The position numbers and the translations under genes are program-made. Of a stretch of 55,372 nt of DNA, positions 1 to 8,788 are shown in pieces. Numbering within the stretch: position 1 is the stretch's first letter; each line of letters opens with the position of its first letter. Location of the stretch: NCBI RefSeq assembly GCF_000621325.1, contig NZ_JHYQ01000029.1, positions 1-55,372 on the forward strand. Reading direction: 5' to 3'. This stretch comes from Thiothrix lacustris DSM 21227. Lineage in GTDB: Bacteria > Pseudomonadota > Gammaproteobacteria > Thiotrichales > Thiotrichaceae. The notes under the pieces are model-generated. The model was not told the origin of the DNA. It ran no database searches and saw nothing but the letters and a program-made list of their open reading frames with translations.

Positions 1-77
1 CGAAGATTCCGTTCGACTTGCATGTCTTAAGCATACCGCCAGCGTTCAATCTGAGCCAGGATCAAACTCTTCAGTTC
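1..77 (-). rRNA. rrs: 16S ribosomal RNA, 5' end (partial)
   Basis: The reverse complement reads through the conserved bacterial 16S 5' region, including GAGTTTGATCCTGGCTCAG (bases 51-69), then ATTGAACGCTGGCGG and the ACATGCAAGTCGAACGG segment. The gene runs off the left edge, so only about 77 bases are present. The mature 5' end is placed by analogy with E. coli, eight bases before GAGTTTGATC, and could be off by a few bases. It is transcribed leftward, in the same direction as the upstream MBL-hydrolase operon. Confidence 0.95.
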
Positions 78-91
78 AATCTTCATCTTTT

Positions 92-105
92 GAAATTGAA
101 GAGCA
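92..105 (-). promoter_or_regulatory. boxA-like antitermination sequence in the rrn leader
   Basis: On the minus strand this reads TGCTCTTCAATTTC, close to the rrn boxA core TGCTCTTTAACA that loads NusB/NusE. It lies between the rrn promoter and the 16S start. It sits only about 15 bases before the mature 16S end, nearer than in E. coli, so the assignment is tentative. Confidence 0.35.
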
Positions 106-252
106 AATCCATCGAAATTACGTATAAAATATATTAACGTGAACTCAATGGTTGCTTGCTTCTGTGCCTTTCAACACAATCGCAAGCCCCCACACAAGTT
201 TTCTGGCTTCTTTTGTTAATCTGCGCGCTACTCTCTAAGCAGCGAGGGGCGA

Positions 253-281
253 ATCTTAAAGGCTTTCGAAGTTCGTGTCAA
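253..281 (-). promoter_or_regulatory. Ribosomal RNA operon promoter (sigma70, P1-like)
   Basis: Read on the minus strand, a consensus -35 TTGACA (276-281) is followed by a 17-base spacer and a -10 TAAGAT (253-258). Transcription would start near base 246, in a GC-rich discriminator typical of stringently controlled rRNA promoters. The A/T-rich tract directly upstream (about 282-305) resembles an UP element. The leader before 16S would be about 170 bases. No other feature was seen between this promoter and the MBL gene stop at 442. Confidence 0.7.
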
Positions 282-441
282 ACACTTTTTCAAAAACTTT
301 TCGTTGATTCCGAAAGCTGAATAATGACCTAAGTTACTGATTCTGCTTTCGTTTCAGAGCGTTTCTGCCCTGAGTGAGTGGCGCATTATACAGGCCACGT
401 TCAGCCCGTCAACTGCTTTTATGAAACTTTTTTGAAAGCTT

Positions 442-1206
442 TTATCGGATCTCTAGCCAATCTATGCCATCCGCTTGATTTGCAACTTGAATCCAGCTTT
501 TATCACAACCGACTCCTTCACAAAGCGCCTGATACGCGTAAGAAGGAAGGTTGTTATTCTCACTCAAATGCATCCCAACCAGATGTTGCAATTGACTTAA
601 GTCAAGCTGCTCCAGCAAATGTTTTGATTGTTTATTATCCAAATGCCCATAACGTCCAGCAACCCGTGCCTTTAATGAAGGTGGATAAGCACTACCAGCC
701 AGCAATGTTGCGTCATAATTACACTCTAACATTAACGCATCTAGCCGCTGAAGCATTTGCAGAATAAGCGGCGTATGACTTCCCACATCCGTCAGAATCC
801 CCAGCTTGTGATTACCATTACTGAATACAAACTGGCAGGGTTCACGGGCATCATGAGGAACCGGGAATGGCGTGACCTGTAAATCCTGAATTTCCAGTGC
901 CTGATGAACATTAATATAACGGGTTTCGGCAAACTTGACGTCACGCATGGCATGACAGGTACCAACGGTTAGCCATACAGGGATGTTGTAACGCCGTGAA
1001 AGCCGCCCCACCCCCGCAGCATGATCGCCGTGTTCGTGGGTAACAAGAATGGCAGTAAGGGATTGGGGCGAGCACCCCAAACGGTGCAAACGTCGTTCAG
1101 TTTCACTAAGACTAAAACCACAGTCCAGCAAAAGGCGTGTTTTGCCGGACTCGATCAGTGCTCCATTGCCTTTGCTACCACTACCGAGGGAAGCAAAACG
1201 CAACAT
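442..1206 (-). CDS. MBL-fold metallo-hydrolase (YycJ/WalJ-like)
   Basis: A 254-residue cytoplasmic protein of the metallo-beta-lactamase fold. It shows the metal-binding HxHxDH motif as THEHGDH (His57, His59, Asp61, His62), and an N-terminal SLGSGSKGNG segment typical of the YycJ/WalJ branch. Family members bind two metal ions and are proposed nucleases or phosphodiesterases; the substrate here cannot be read from the sequence. Its ATG overlaps the bamC stop codon by one base (TAATG), so it is translationally coupled as the last gene of dapA-bamC-MBL. The gene ends upstream of, and co-directional with, the rRNA operon. Confidence 0.85.
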   Translation of the reverse strand: MLRFASLGSGSKGNGALIESGKTRLLLDCGFSLSETERRLHRLGCSPQSLTAILVTHEHGDHAAGVGRLSRRYNIPVWLTVGTCHAMRDVKFAETRYINVHQALEIQDLQVTPFPVPHDAREPCQFVFSNGNHKLGILTDVGSHTPLILQMLQRLDALMLECNYDATLLAGSAYPPSLKARVAGRYGHLDNKQSKHLLEQLDLSQLQHLVGMHLSENNNLPSYAYQALCEGVGCDKSWIQVANQADGIDWLEIR

Positions 1207-2324
1207 TAGCGCTCAAATTCAGACTTGAGGCGTTCCAGCAAAGCAGTAGCAACGGCAGGCTTAAGAGGATTACCCCCAGCATCACTGACAGTGATCAGGC
1301 TACGGTTACCTGCATCAGCAATTTTCACCTGATACTTGCTACCAACTTTCAGCGCATCTTTGTCAGTGCTAAACAGGCGACCAAAGAAGCCCTGCTTACC
1401 ATCATCAGCGCCACCACTATAAGAAGTAAGGTAAATACCATTAGCACGTTGTTGGCCTTCAATACTCATCCCAATACGCCCTAGCATCACACCAGAACGA
1501 ATCCAGACATCATTCGCAGTACCACCGACCGCCAATGCTGGCTGACCACCATCCAGTGCAACCATTGCCGCCGATACAGCAGCTTGCTTAGGCGTCGCTG
1601 CCGTCGGCGTTGTAGCTGCCGTAGCATCACCACCTTGCAGGAAAACCATCAGGCGGTTGAGCATTTCAGCTTCTAACTCTGGTCTGGCAGGCACGTATTG
1701 CCATTTCGTCCCCGTACCACTTACTGATTCTTCAGCACGCTCGTGGCTCAGGTAAATATTGGTAGCTTGTGCTGCTGGACGCTCCAGACGAATTTTGAAG
1801 CGATCACGACTACCTGCGTCATACGCCCCTTCAAACGCCTTACCAATGGTTTTGCGAATAAAGTCGAGGGGAATTTCCGCTTTATTTTCTGCCCAATCGG
1901 TTTCCATGATGCCAACTCTCGGCTCATCACGCTTAATATCAACCCCCATCGTGCTCCAGAATTCTTGTAACTTTGGCCAGACGGCTTCCGCTGGTGCACC
2001 TACCTGCAGCCAACGGACATTGCCTTCACGCATAAGCTGAATCCCTGGGTTCGTCGGCAACACCACACGGTTATCACGTTGCACCTCACCACTTGTCAAG
2101 GCAGCAGCGCTGACCGAGCCACCGGGGATAGTGGCATACGTCGAATCATAATCCGGCGCACTCAGATCAGGGGGTACTTCCAGCGAATTGATGCTTTTAT
2201 TGTTTTTGTAATCCACCCGTTCGCCGACTGAATCAATGTTCAACCCAGAGCAAGCCGACAAGGCCAGCACTGAACCAAGAACTACCACTGAACGTGACAG
2301 AGGAAGAATATTCATGGGACTCAT
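1206..2324 (-). CDS. bamC: Outer membrane assembly lipoprotein BamC
   Basis: A 372-residue lipoprotein, a component of the BAM complex that inserts beta-barrel proteins into the outer membrane. The signal peptide ends in a lipobox with LSAC and the lipidated cysteine at residue 25. The following low-complexity stretch contains the conserved VPPDLS segment that binds BamD. Two helix-grip domains follow, separated by an Ala/Thr-rich linker near residues 235-250. It lies 20 bases after dapA, the same neighbour as in E. coli. An alternative ATG three codons in (2315) is possible; neither start has a strong ribosome binding site. Confidence 0.88.
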   Translation of the reverse strand: MSPMNILPLSRSVVVLGSVLALSACSGLNIDSVGERVDYKNNKSINSLEVPPDLSAPDYDSTYATIPGGSVSAAALTSGEVQRDNRVVLPTNPGIQLMREGNVRWLQVGAPAEAVWPKLQEFWSTMGVDIKRDEPRVGIMETDWAENKAEIPLDFIRKTIGKAFEGAYDAGSRDRFKIRLERPAAQATNIYLSHERAEESVSGTGTKWQYVPARPELEAEMLNRLMVFLQGGDATAATTPTAATPKQAAVSAAMVALDGGQPALAVGGTANDVWIRSGVMLGRIGMSIEGQQRANGIYLTSYSGGADDGKQGFFGRLFSTDKDALKVGSKYQVKIADAGNRSLITVSDAGGNPLKPAVATALLERLKSEFER

Positions 2325-2344
2325 TGTCTATTCCGTTTAGAAAA

Positions 2345-3226
2345 CTAACACTCAATACCGGCTTTACGCATGGCTGCCAGTAATTGGGGCTTAATGGCAT
2401 CAGAACAAGGTACCAGCGGTAAACGTATGCCGCGCTCATCCCCAAAACCCATCTGCGCCAATGCCCATTTAACTGGCATCGGGTTGGGTTCGAGGAACAG
2501 GTCACGGTGCAAATCTTCCAGCGTCGCATTGATACGGCTGGCGGTTTCCCGATCACCTGCCAACGCCGCCGCACACATGTCATGCATGGCTTTGGGGGCA
2601 ACGTTAGCCGTAACTGAAATATCACCCTTGCCGCCCATCAGGATTAACTCCATCGCAGTCGCATCATCGCCACTGTAAATGTCGATGCTGTCGCCACAAC
2701 GCTGCTGGATTTCCGTGACACGATCCAAATTGCCAGTGGCTTCCTTGATACCGACGATATTGGAAATAGCCGCAAGGCGTTCAACGGTACTGGGCAACAT
2801 GTCGCAGACTGTCCGACCCGGTACATTATAGAGGATTTGCGGAATCGCGACCCGTTCGGCGATCAGCTTATGATGCTGATACAAACCTTCCTGCGTCGGC
2901 TTATTGTAGTAAGGCGTGACCAGCAAACAGGCATCTGCACCGTCCTGCATGGCGATTTGCGTCATTTCAATCGCTTCTGCCGTGCTATTAGAACCTGTCC
3001 CGGCGATGACCGGAATCTTACCTGCCACCAGTTGAATCACACGTTTCATGACATGCCGGTGTTCCTTGTAATCCAAGGTTGCCGACTCGCCAGTTGTGCC
3101 CACAGCTACAATGGCATCAGTGCCATTTTCCAGATGGAACGCCACCAGGGCTTCCAACGCTGCCTCATCCACATCCCCGTTAGCTGTCATCGGGGTAATG
3201 AGTGCCACCATACTGCCGCGAAACAT
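2345..3226 (-). CDS. dapA: 4-hydroxy-tetrahydrodipicolinate synthase
   Basis: A 293-residue enzyme that condenses pyruvate with aspartate semialdehyde, the first committed step of lysine and diaminopimelate synthesis. The Schiff-base lysine is Lys161 in GIKEATGN, and Thr44, Tyr133 and Arg138 of the catalytic triad and substrate site fall at the same numbers as in E. coli DapA. The start at 3226 is chosen because a TTTTGGAGG ribosome binding site lies just upstream and the protein then begins MFRGSMVAL, as in the family. A longer in-frame reading to 3283 lacks such support. It heads an operon with bamC and the MBL gene, divergent from the peroxiredoxin gene. Confidence 0.95.
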   Translation of the reverse strand: MFRGSMVALITPMTANGDVDEAALEALVAFHLENGTDAIVAVGTTGESATLDYKEHRHVMKRVIQLVAGKIPVIAGTGSNSTAEAIEMTQIAMQDGADACLLVTPYYNKPTQEGLYQHHKLIAERVAIPQILYNVPGRTVCDMLPSTVERLAAISNIVGIKEATGNLDRVTEIQQRCGDSIDIYSGDDATAMELILMGGKGDISVTANVAPKAMHDMCAAALAGDRETASRINATLEDLHRDLFLEPNPMPVKWALAQMGFGDERGIRLPLVPCSDAIKPQLLAAMRKAGIEC

Positions 3227-3341
3227 GCAAGCCTCCAAAAAATGATTTGACAGCATACTACTGAGGCGGGTAATGAAACACAAGCATTACCATATTGCCG
3301 CGCTTGGCGCATTGAAAGACGTGTCTAAAAAGGAACCTATC

Positions 3342-3815
3342 ATGACCACACCGACCCTTGGCAACCCTGTTGACGACTTTAGCTTGGCAGCCACATCCGG
3401 CCTGACTTTCCGTCTGTCTGATTTTCGAGACAAGGCGCATGTCATCCTCTACTTTTATCCTAAGGACAGCACACCCGGCTGTACCACAGAAGGTCAGGAC
3501 TTCCGCGATGCCTACCCCCAGTTTCAGGCAGCGGATACAGTGATTTTTGGCATTTCCCGCGACAGCCTGAAATCGCACGAGAATTTCAAAGCAAAACAGA
3601 CCTTTCCGTTTGAGCTACTGGCGGATGTGGAAGAAACAGCCTGCCAATGCTTCGATGTCATCAAACTGAAAAACATGTATGGCAAACAGGTACGCGGCAT
3701 TGAACGCAGTACCTTCCTGATTGACAAACAAGGCATCCTGCGCCATGAATGGCGGAAGGTTTCTGTCAAAAACCATGTGGCAGCCGTGCTGACGGCGGCG
3801 CAAGCATTATCCTAA
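3342..3815 (+). CDS. bcp: Thioredoxin-dependent thiol peroxidase, PrxQ/Bcp type
   Basis: A 157-residue cytoplasmic peroxiredoxin that reduces hydrogen and organic peroxides. The peroxidatic cysteine is Cys47 in STPGCTTEG. The resolving cysteine found five residues later in E. coli Bcp is Gln52 here. The alternative resolving position of the other PrxQ subtype (NFCAKQ) is Lys83 in NFKAKQ. Two further cysteines occur at 101 and 103. It may therefore act as a 1-Cys enzyme or use Cys101/103. The start at 3342 follows an AAAAAGGAACC ribosome binding site; an upstream in-frame extension to 3273 is not family-like. It is divergent from dapA, with a 115-base promoter region between them. Confidence 0.9.
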   Translation: MTTPTLGNPVDDFSLAATSGLTFRLSDFRDKAHVILYFYPKDSTPGCTTEGQDFRDAYPQFQAADTVIFGISRDSLKSHENFKAKQTFPFELLADVEETACQCFDVIKLKNMYGKQVRGIERSTFLIDKQGILRHEWRKVSVKNHVAAVLTAAQALS

Positions 3816-3835
3816 TCATGACCCCTAGGAGTAAC

Positions 3836-5257
3836 ATGAGTCCGATACCAGCCCCCCATACACACGAAAAACGCCTGTTTGTCCTCGATACCAATGTGCT
3901 GATGCACGACCCTACCGCCCTGTTCCGCTTTCAAGAACATGATATTTTCCTACCGATGGTGGTGTTGGAAGAACTCGACCACAGCAAAAAAGGCGTCTCC
4001 GAAGTCGCTCGCAACGTGCGCCAAGTCAGCCGCTTCATGGATGACCTGATTTCGGCTGCCGGTACTGAATCCATCCACGCAGGCGTACCACTGGCTGGCA
4101 ATACGCTACTGAGCGGCAGCAAAGCACCCAGCGGCAAGCTGATGTTCCAGACCGAAGCACTAAACGCCCCTGCCCCGACCGGGCTGCCCGGTGATTCGCC
4201 GGACAACACCATCCTCAGCGTTGCACTGAGTTTGCGGGATAAATACCCGGAACGGGATGTCATTCTGGTTTCCAAAGACATCAACCTGCGCATCAAAGCC
4301 ACGATTGTCGGCCTGAAAGCCGAAGACTATTTCAACGACCAGGTGCTGGATGATGCCGACCTGCTACCAACCGGTTTCCACGAACTACCGGCGGATTTCT
4401 GGGAAGCGCATAATAAGGAGATGGAATCGTGGAAGGAACACGGGCATACCTTCTACAAACTGTTTGGCCCCCTGACACAAGAATGGCTACCGGGGCATTT
4501 CCTCGCCCTACCGGGGGATCAGCCATTTCAGGCCATTGTGCGCAAAAAAACCGCTGATCACGTCGTTATTGAAACCACCCGTGACTTCACCGAACCACGC
4601 CATGCCGTGTGGGGCATTACCGCGCGAAACCGCGAGCAGAACTTTGCCCTGAACCTACTCATGGATCCTGACATCGACTTCGTGACCCTGCTGGGTGCGG
4701 CCGGTACAGGCAAAACCTTGCTGACACTGGCGGCAGGCTTGGCACAATTACTCGACGAGCAGCTTTACAAAGAAATCATCATGACCCGCGTCACCGTGCC
4801 TGTCGGCGAGGACATCGGCTTTTTGCCCGGTACGGAAGAGGAAAAAATGGCTCCGTGGATGGGTGCATTGATGGATAACCTCGAAGTGCTGACCCAACCG
4901 ACCAACGGTGGCAAATGGGGACGCAACGCCACGGATGAGTTCCTGATGAGCAAGATCAAGATCAAATCTCTGAATTTTATGCGTGGTCGAACCTTCCTGA
5001 ATCGTTATATCATCATCGACGAAGCGCAAAATCTGACACCCAAACAGATGAAAACCCTGATTACGCGTGCAGGGCCGGGAACCAAGGTAGTGTGTCTGGG
5101 CAATATTGCGCAAATTGATACGCCTTACCTGACCGAAACATCGTCAGGCTTGACCTATGTGGTAGACCGTTTCAAGGGCTGGGAACACGGCGGGCATGTC
5201 ACGCTGCAACGCGGCGAACGTTCACGTCTGGCGGATTACGCTTCTGATCATCTTTAA
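3836..5257 (+). CDS. PIN domain-PhoH family ATPase/RNase
   Basis: A 473-residue two-domain protein. The N-terminal PIN nuclease domain (residues about 12-150) carries the acidic VLDTNVLMHDP motif. A C-terminal PhoH ATPase domain has a Walker A (GAAGTGKTLL, about 286-295) and a Walker B IIIDEAQNLTP near 392. This PhoH2/YlaK architecture is associated with ATP-dependent unwinding and cleavage of RNA; the cellular role is not settled. The start at 3836 is supported by TAGGAG six bases upstream; the reading frame extends further up, into the bcp gene. It may be co-transcribed with bcp, 20 bases away. Confidence 0.88.
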   Translation: MSPIPAPHTHEKRLFVLDTNVLMHDPTALFRFQEHDIFLPMVVLEELDHSKKGVSEVARNVRQVSRFMDDLISAAGTESIHAGVPLAGNTLLSGSKAPSGKLMFQTEALNAPAPTGLPGDSPDNTILSVALSLRDKYPERDVILVSKDINLRIKATIVGLKAEDYFNDQVLDDADLLPTGFHELPADFWEAHNKEMESWKEHGHTFYKLFGPLTQEWLPGHFLALPGDQPFQAIVRKKTADHVVIETTRDFTEPRHAVWGITARNREQNFALNLLMDPDIDFVTLLGAAGTGKTLLTLAAGLAQLLDEQLYKEIIMTRVTVPVGEDIGFLPGTEEEKMAPWMGALMDNLEVLTQPTNGGKWGRNATDEFLMSKIKIKSLNFMRGRTFLNRYIIIDEAQNLTPKQMKTLITRAGPGTKVVCLGNIAQIDTPYLTETSSGLTYVVDRFKGWEHGGHVTLQRGERSRLADYASDHL

Positions 5258-5264
5258 TTAAATA

Positions 5265-5286
5265 TCCCTTCGACTACGCTCAGGGA
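5265..5286. repeat. Short dyad repeat containing CCTTCGACTACGCTCAGG
   Basis: A 22-base element between the PhoH-type gene and the DedA gene. Its ends, TCCCT and AGGGA, are inverted copies around a CTTCGACTACGCTC core. Very similar CTTCGACTnCGCTCAGG elements are scattered through many bacterial genomes, so it is probably a dispersed intergenic repeat rather than a terminator; no T-run follows. Only one copy was noticed in this window. Confidence 0.5.
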
Positions 5287-5304
5287 ACAACAAAAGGGTT
5301 TGAT

Positions 5305-5907
5305 ATGTTGCACGATTTTATCAACTGGGTACTCGCTACGGTTGAAGCATGGGGTTATTGGGGTATTTTCATTGCAATGGCGATGGAATCAACCGTATTA
5401 CCCGTACCGAGTGAATTGGTGGTTATCCCCGCAGGCATGTTGGCACACCAAGGAAAAATGGACTTGACCCTGGTGGTGTTGGCCTCCACTTTTGGTAGTT
5501 TGGTGGGTGCATCCATCAACTATGCCTTCGCCTTGTGGGTGGGACGCCCGTTTTTGGAAAAGTACGGCAAATACTTTTTCGTGCGCCCCGCCTTGCTGCA
5601 AAAAACGGATACGTTTTTCCTCAAGCACGGCGCTATTTCCACGTTTACCGGACGCTTGGTGCTAGGGATTCGCCACCTGATCTCTTTACCTGCTGGCCTC
5701 ACCCGGATGAATCCGGCGAAATTCGCCTTGTATACCGTACTAGGCGCGGGGCTGTGGTCGCTGGTATTGGCACTGTTTGGCTATTTCATCGGTGGCAATC
5801 AAGCGCTGATTGAGGAAAACAAGCTACTGATCACTGCTAGTGTCCTAGGCTTCGTCGCGATGGTGCTAGTTGGCTATTATTTCTGGCAGAAACGCCGCCC
5901 GGCATAA
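5305..5907 (+). CDS. DedA family integral membrane protein
   Basis: A 200-residue inner membrane protein of the DedA/SNARE-associated family, proposed to flip or recycle lipid carriers (undecaprenyl phosphate, phosphatidylethanolamine) in a proton-motive-force-dependent way. The conserved acidic motif ESTVLPVPSE near residue 28 and the arginine-containing signature FTGRLVLGIRHLISLPAG near residue 114 are both present, with four or five hydrophobic segments and a basic C-terminus (WQKRRPA). The gene stop directly abuts the convergent LysR gene stop, leaving no intergenic terminator. Confidence 0.9.
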   Translation: MLHDFINWVLATVEAWGYWGIFIAMAMESTVLPVPSELVVIPAGMLAHQGKMDLTLVVLASTFGSLVGASINYAFALWVGRPFLEKYGKYFFVRPALLQKTDTFFLKHGAISTFTGRLVLGIRHLISLPAGLTRMNPAKFALYTVLGAGLWSLVLALFGYFIGGNQALIEENKLLITASVLGFVAMVLVGYYFWQKRRPA

Positions 5908-6798
5908 TTACGCCACCTGTAAGGACTGCATCAAAAAGTCCACCAATGCCCGTGTCTTTTCGGGCAAAAACTGGCGACTAGGGTAAACCGCATAGACCGA
6001 AATGGTTTGTGCGGAGTACTCCGGCAGAATGCGTACTAACTCACCCTTTTCCAGCGCGTCGATCAATTCAAAATCGGGTAGCATGACGACTCCCATCCCC
6101 GCTATCGCCGCCTGTTTCAGTACTTCGCCATTATTGGCGCACAGTTGCCCCCGTATCTGCACGTTATGCGCCTTGCCGACCTCATCATAAAAAGTCCAGC
6201 CTTCACGGTGACTAACATTGGTGTAATGCAAACACTGGTGGTGCGCCAAATCAGCAGGGGTTTGCGGCATACCCTGAGCTTGCAGGTAAGCCGGGGAAGC
6301 CACCGGCATCAGGTAAACATTTTCCAGCTTACGGGCGACCAGCCGTGAATCTTCCAGCACCCCAATGCGGATCACTACGTCGTAATTGCCATTCGCTGCA
6401 TCGGTATAAGCATCATCCAAATGCGCAGTGAGGTGAATATCTGGGTGTTGTTGCAAAAAACGGATCAGCCAGTGCGACAAACGCACTTTGCCGTAGGTCA
6501 TCGGCATATTAATGCGTAACGAGCCACTCAACGTGCCTTGCATAGCGAGCAAATGCTGATCAACCCGCGAAACCTCTTCCTGAATTTCACGGCAATGTTG
6601 GTAGTAATATTGCCCAGCTTCCGTCAGGGAAAGCTGGCGCGTATTGCGGGTCAGCAAGCGCACCCCCAACTCCGTTTCCAGCATTTTCAAGCGCTTGCTC
6701 ACAGCGGCAACAGTCAATTCCAGCTTGTCAGCAGCGGCAGTAATGCTGCCACCATCAACGATGGCGACAAAATTACCCATGTATTCCAGACGGCTCAT
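5908..6798 (-). CDS. LysR family transcriptional regulator
   Basis: A 296-residue regulator with an N-terminal winged helix-turn-helix (residues about 1-60; GSITAAADKLELTVAAVSKRLKMLE) and a C-terminal periplasmic-binding-protein-like effector domain. The effector is unknown. The ATG at 6798 is chosen over the upstream in-frame TTG (6804) because AAGAGG lies six bases before it. It is divergent from the pirin-cytochrome b561-YceI operon across a 104-base AT-rich region. The arrangement suggests that it controls those genes and itself, which is an inference from position only. Confidence 0.9.
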   Translation of the reverse strand: MSRLEYMGNFVAIVDGGSITAAADKLELTVAAVSKRLKMLETELGVRLLTRNTRQLSLTEAGQYYYQHCREIQEEVSRVDQHLLAMQGTLSGSLRINMPMTYGKVRLSHWLIRFLQQHPDIHLTAHLDDAYTDAANGNYDVVIRIGVLEDSRLVARKLENVYLMPVASPAYLQAQGMPQTPADLAHHQCLHYTNVSHREGWTFYDEVGKAHNVQIRGQLCANNGEVLKQAAIAGMGVVMLPDFELIDALEKGELVRILPEYSAQTISVYAVYPSRQFLPEKTRALVDFLMQSLQVA

Positions 6799-6902
6799 TA
6801 TCAACCTCTTGTTTATAGTTAATGTAATAATAATGACTTTATCAAAATAAGATTAAACATTATCCTGCTACTCAAGTAAAGACAAGTTATCAGGAGCACA
6901 TC

Positions 6903-7616
6903 ATGGAACACATCCACGCAGATTCACGCGGCGCATTCAAAAATGAATGGCTGGAAAGCCGCCACAGCTTTTCCTTCAGCGAATACCACGATCCTGCTCG
7001 CATGAACTTTTCATCGCTACGGGTGATCAATGAAGACTGGGTAGCCGCAAAAGGTGGCTTCCCGATGCACGGGCATCGTGACATGGAAATCGTCACTTAC
7101 GTGATGGAAGGCGCGTTGTCGCATAAAGACAGCCTCGGCAATGGCAGCGCCATCCGCCCCGGCGATGTGCAACGCATGAGTGCCGGGCGCGGCATTTTGC
7201 ATTCGGAATTCAACCATTCTGAAACAGAGGCTGTACATTTACTGCAAATCTGGCTCTTACCGACTGTCACGGGTATCCAACCCGGTTATGCGCAAGTGCA
7301 TTTCCCGCTAGAGCAACGGCGTGGCAAACTACAATTACTGGTAACGCCGGATGGACGTGACGGTTCACTGAACATAAATACTGACACCTGTTTGTACGCC
7401 AGCATTCTGGCAGCCGGGGAAACCGCTCATTGGGCGAAACCGGACAAGCGTGCGGTTTATGTACATGTGGCACGCGGCAGCTTGATACTAAACGGTATGA
7501 CCCTACAGGCTGGGGATGCTTTAGCCATACCCGAAGCAACACCGCTAGAACTCGCCTTTTCCAGCGATTCAACGGCAGAGTTTTTGGTATTTGATTTGCC
7601 CATAGCGAGGGAATAA
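6903..7616 (+). CDS. Pirin family protein (YhhW-like quercetinase type)
   Basis: A 237-residue bicupin protein. The N-terminal cupin holds the metal ligands in GGFPMHGHRDMEIVTYV and the later glutamate/histidine region ILHSEFNHS. Members are iron- or copper-binding; E. coli YhhW has quercetinase activity, while others act as redox-sensing cofactors, so the physiological substrate is open. The start follows AGGAGCACATC. It is the first gene of a tight operon with cytochrome b561 (its TAA is directly followed by the next ATG) and a YceI protein, opposite a LysR gene. Confidence 0.88.
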   Translation: MEHIHADSRGAFKNEWLESRHSFSFSEYHDPARMNFSSLRVINEDWVAAKGGFPMHGHRDMEIVTYVMEGALSHKDSLGNGSAIRPGDVQRMSAGRGILHSEFNHSETEAVHLLQIWLLPTVTGIQPGYAQVHFPLEQRRGKLQLLVTPDGRDGSLNINTDTCLYASILAAGETAHWAKPDKRAVYVHVARGSLILNGMTLQAGDALAIPEATPLELAFSSDSTAEFLVFDLPIARE

Positions 7617-8168
7617 ATGCAACTGAGAAATTCACCACAGGCTTACGGCTGGGTTTCAATCCTGCTGCATTGGCTGATGGCGGTGGCACTGATTGGCATG
7701 TATTGCGTCGGCACTTACATGGTCGATCTGGAATATTACGACCGCTTGTACCACACCCTGCCTACCTTGCATAAAGCCACGGGTGTGCTGTTGGCGGGCT
7801 TGCTGCTGGTACGGCTAGCTTGGGTTTATGCCCAACCGCGCCCTTTGCCCACTGTAAGCCGTGCGCCTGACCTCACCCATCTCGCAGGCAAATTAGGGCA
7901 TATCGCCTTGTATGGCCTGCTGGTCGTGATCATTATCAGTGGCTACCTGATTTCCACCGCGAAAGGGCATGGCATTAATGTGTTCGACCTGTTCGAGCTA
8001 CCCGCACTCTTGCCCGCAGACAAGGATCGCGGTGAACTGGCGGGCGACATCCACGAAATCGTCGCCACCCTGTTCATTTTTCTGGTGGGTGTACATGCAC
8101 TCGCCGCACTCATCCACCATTTTTACTGGAAAGACAAGACCTTGACCCGCATGTTGGGCAAAGGTTAA
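7617..8168 (+). CDS. cybB: Cytochrome b561
   Basis: A 183-residue di-haem-type integral membrane cytochrome with four hydrophobic helices. Histidines placed for haem ligation occur in [25 protein letters not shown] and [16 protein letters not shown]. The family passes electrons between the quinone pool and periplasmic acceptors; CybB of E. coli is a superoxide:quinone oxidoreductase. The ATG starts immediately after the pirin stop, implying coupling. The YceI gene follows after 22 bases, and this b561-YceI pairing recurs in proteobacteria. Confidence 0.88.
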   Translation: MQLRNSPQAYGWVSILLHWLMAVALIGMYCVGTYMVDLEYYDRLYHTLPTLHKATGVLLAGLLLVRLAWVYAQPRPLPTVSRAPDLTHLAGKLGHIALYGLLVVIIISGYLISTAKGHGINVFDLFELPALLPADKDRGELAGDIHEIVATLFIFLVGVHALAALIHHFYWKDKTLTRMLGKG

Positions 8169-8190
8169 TACCAAACATTGGGAGAACCTC

Positions 8191-8751
8191 ATGAAAACCA
8201 TTATCGCAAGCTCACTGCTAACCCTCGGTTTACTGGCAGGCAATGCCGCGTATGCGGACGACTACACTATCGACACCGAAGGAATGCACGCCTCCATCCA
8301 GTTCCGCATCCAGCATCTGGGCTATAGCTGGCTGTACGGGCGTTTCGACAAGTTCAGCGGCAACTTCAGCTACGACGAAGCCAAGCCGGAAGACACCAAG
8401 GTCGAAGTGACCATCGACACCACCAGCGTCAACAGCAACCACGCCGAGCGTGACAAGCACCTGAGCGGGGAAGATTTTTTGGACGTGAAAAAATTCCCGG
8501 AAGCCAAATTCGTCAGCACAAAATACAGCGGCGGCAAGCTGGAAGGCAACCTGACCCTGCACGGTGTCACCAAGCCGATCACGATTGACGTGAAAGAAAT
8601 TGGCGCAGGCGCTGATCCGTGGGGTGGTTTCCGCCGAGGCTTTGAGGGTAGCACCAAGTTTGCCTTGGCAGACTTCGGCATCGAGAAAGATTTGGGGCCT
8701 GCCTCTAAAGAAGTCGAGATGATTCTGGCGGTAGAAGGCGTGAAGAAATAA
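8191..8751 (+). CDS. YceI family periplasmic lipid-binding protein
   Basis: A 186-residue exported protein with a Sec signal peptide cleaved near AYA-DDYTI (about residue 23). The rest forms the YceI lipocalin-like beta-barrel ([24 protein letters not shown], and later [14 protein letters not shown]), which in the family binds polyisoprenoid or ubiquinone-like lipids. The start follows TTGGGAGAACCTC. Being third in an operon with cytochrome b561 suggests quinone or redox-linked function in the envelope (inference). A strong hairpin terminator lies just downstream. Confidence 0.9.
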   Translation: MKTIIASSLLTLGLLAGNAAYADDYTIDTEGMHASIQFRIQHLGYSWLYGRFDKFSGNFSYDEAKPEDTKVEVTIDTTSVNSNHAERDKHLSGEDFLDVKKFPEAKFVSTKYSGGKLEGNLTLHGVTKPITIDVKEIGAGADPWGGFRRGFEGSTKFALADFGIEKDLGPASKEVEMILAVEGVKK

Positions 8752-8759
8752 GAAGTACT

Positions 8760-8781
8760 AGGGCGTGAGCGATCACGCCCT
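8760..8781. terminator. Bidirectional rho-independent terminator
   Basis: A perfect nine-base-pair stem AGGGCGTGA / TCACGCCCT with a GCGA loop lies between the YceI stop (8751) and the convergent patatin gene stop (8789). It is flanked by TATCTCTCTT on one side and AGAAGTACT on the other. It can serve both converging genes. Confidence 0.75.
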
Positions 8782-8788
8782 ATCTCTC

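Noticed and set aside
378-767. Plus-strand 129-aa reading frame near the rRNA promoter
   Set aside because: It lies mostly opposite the MBL-hydrolase gene and the promoter region and has no family-like sequence; it is an antisense shadow.
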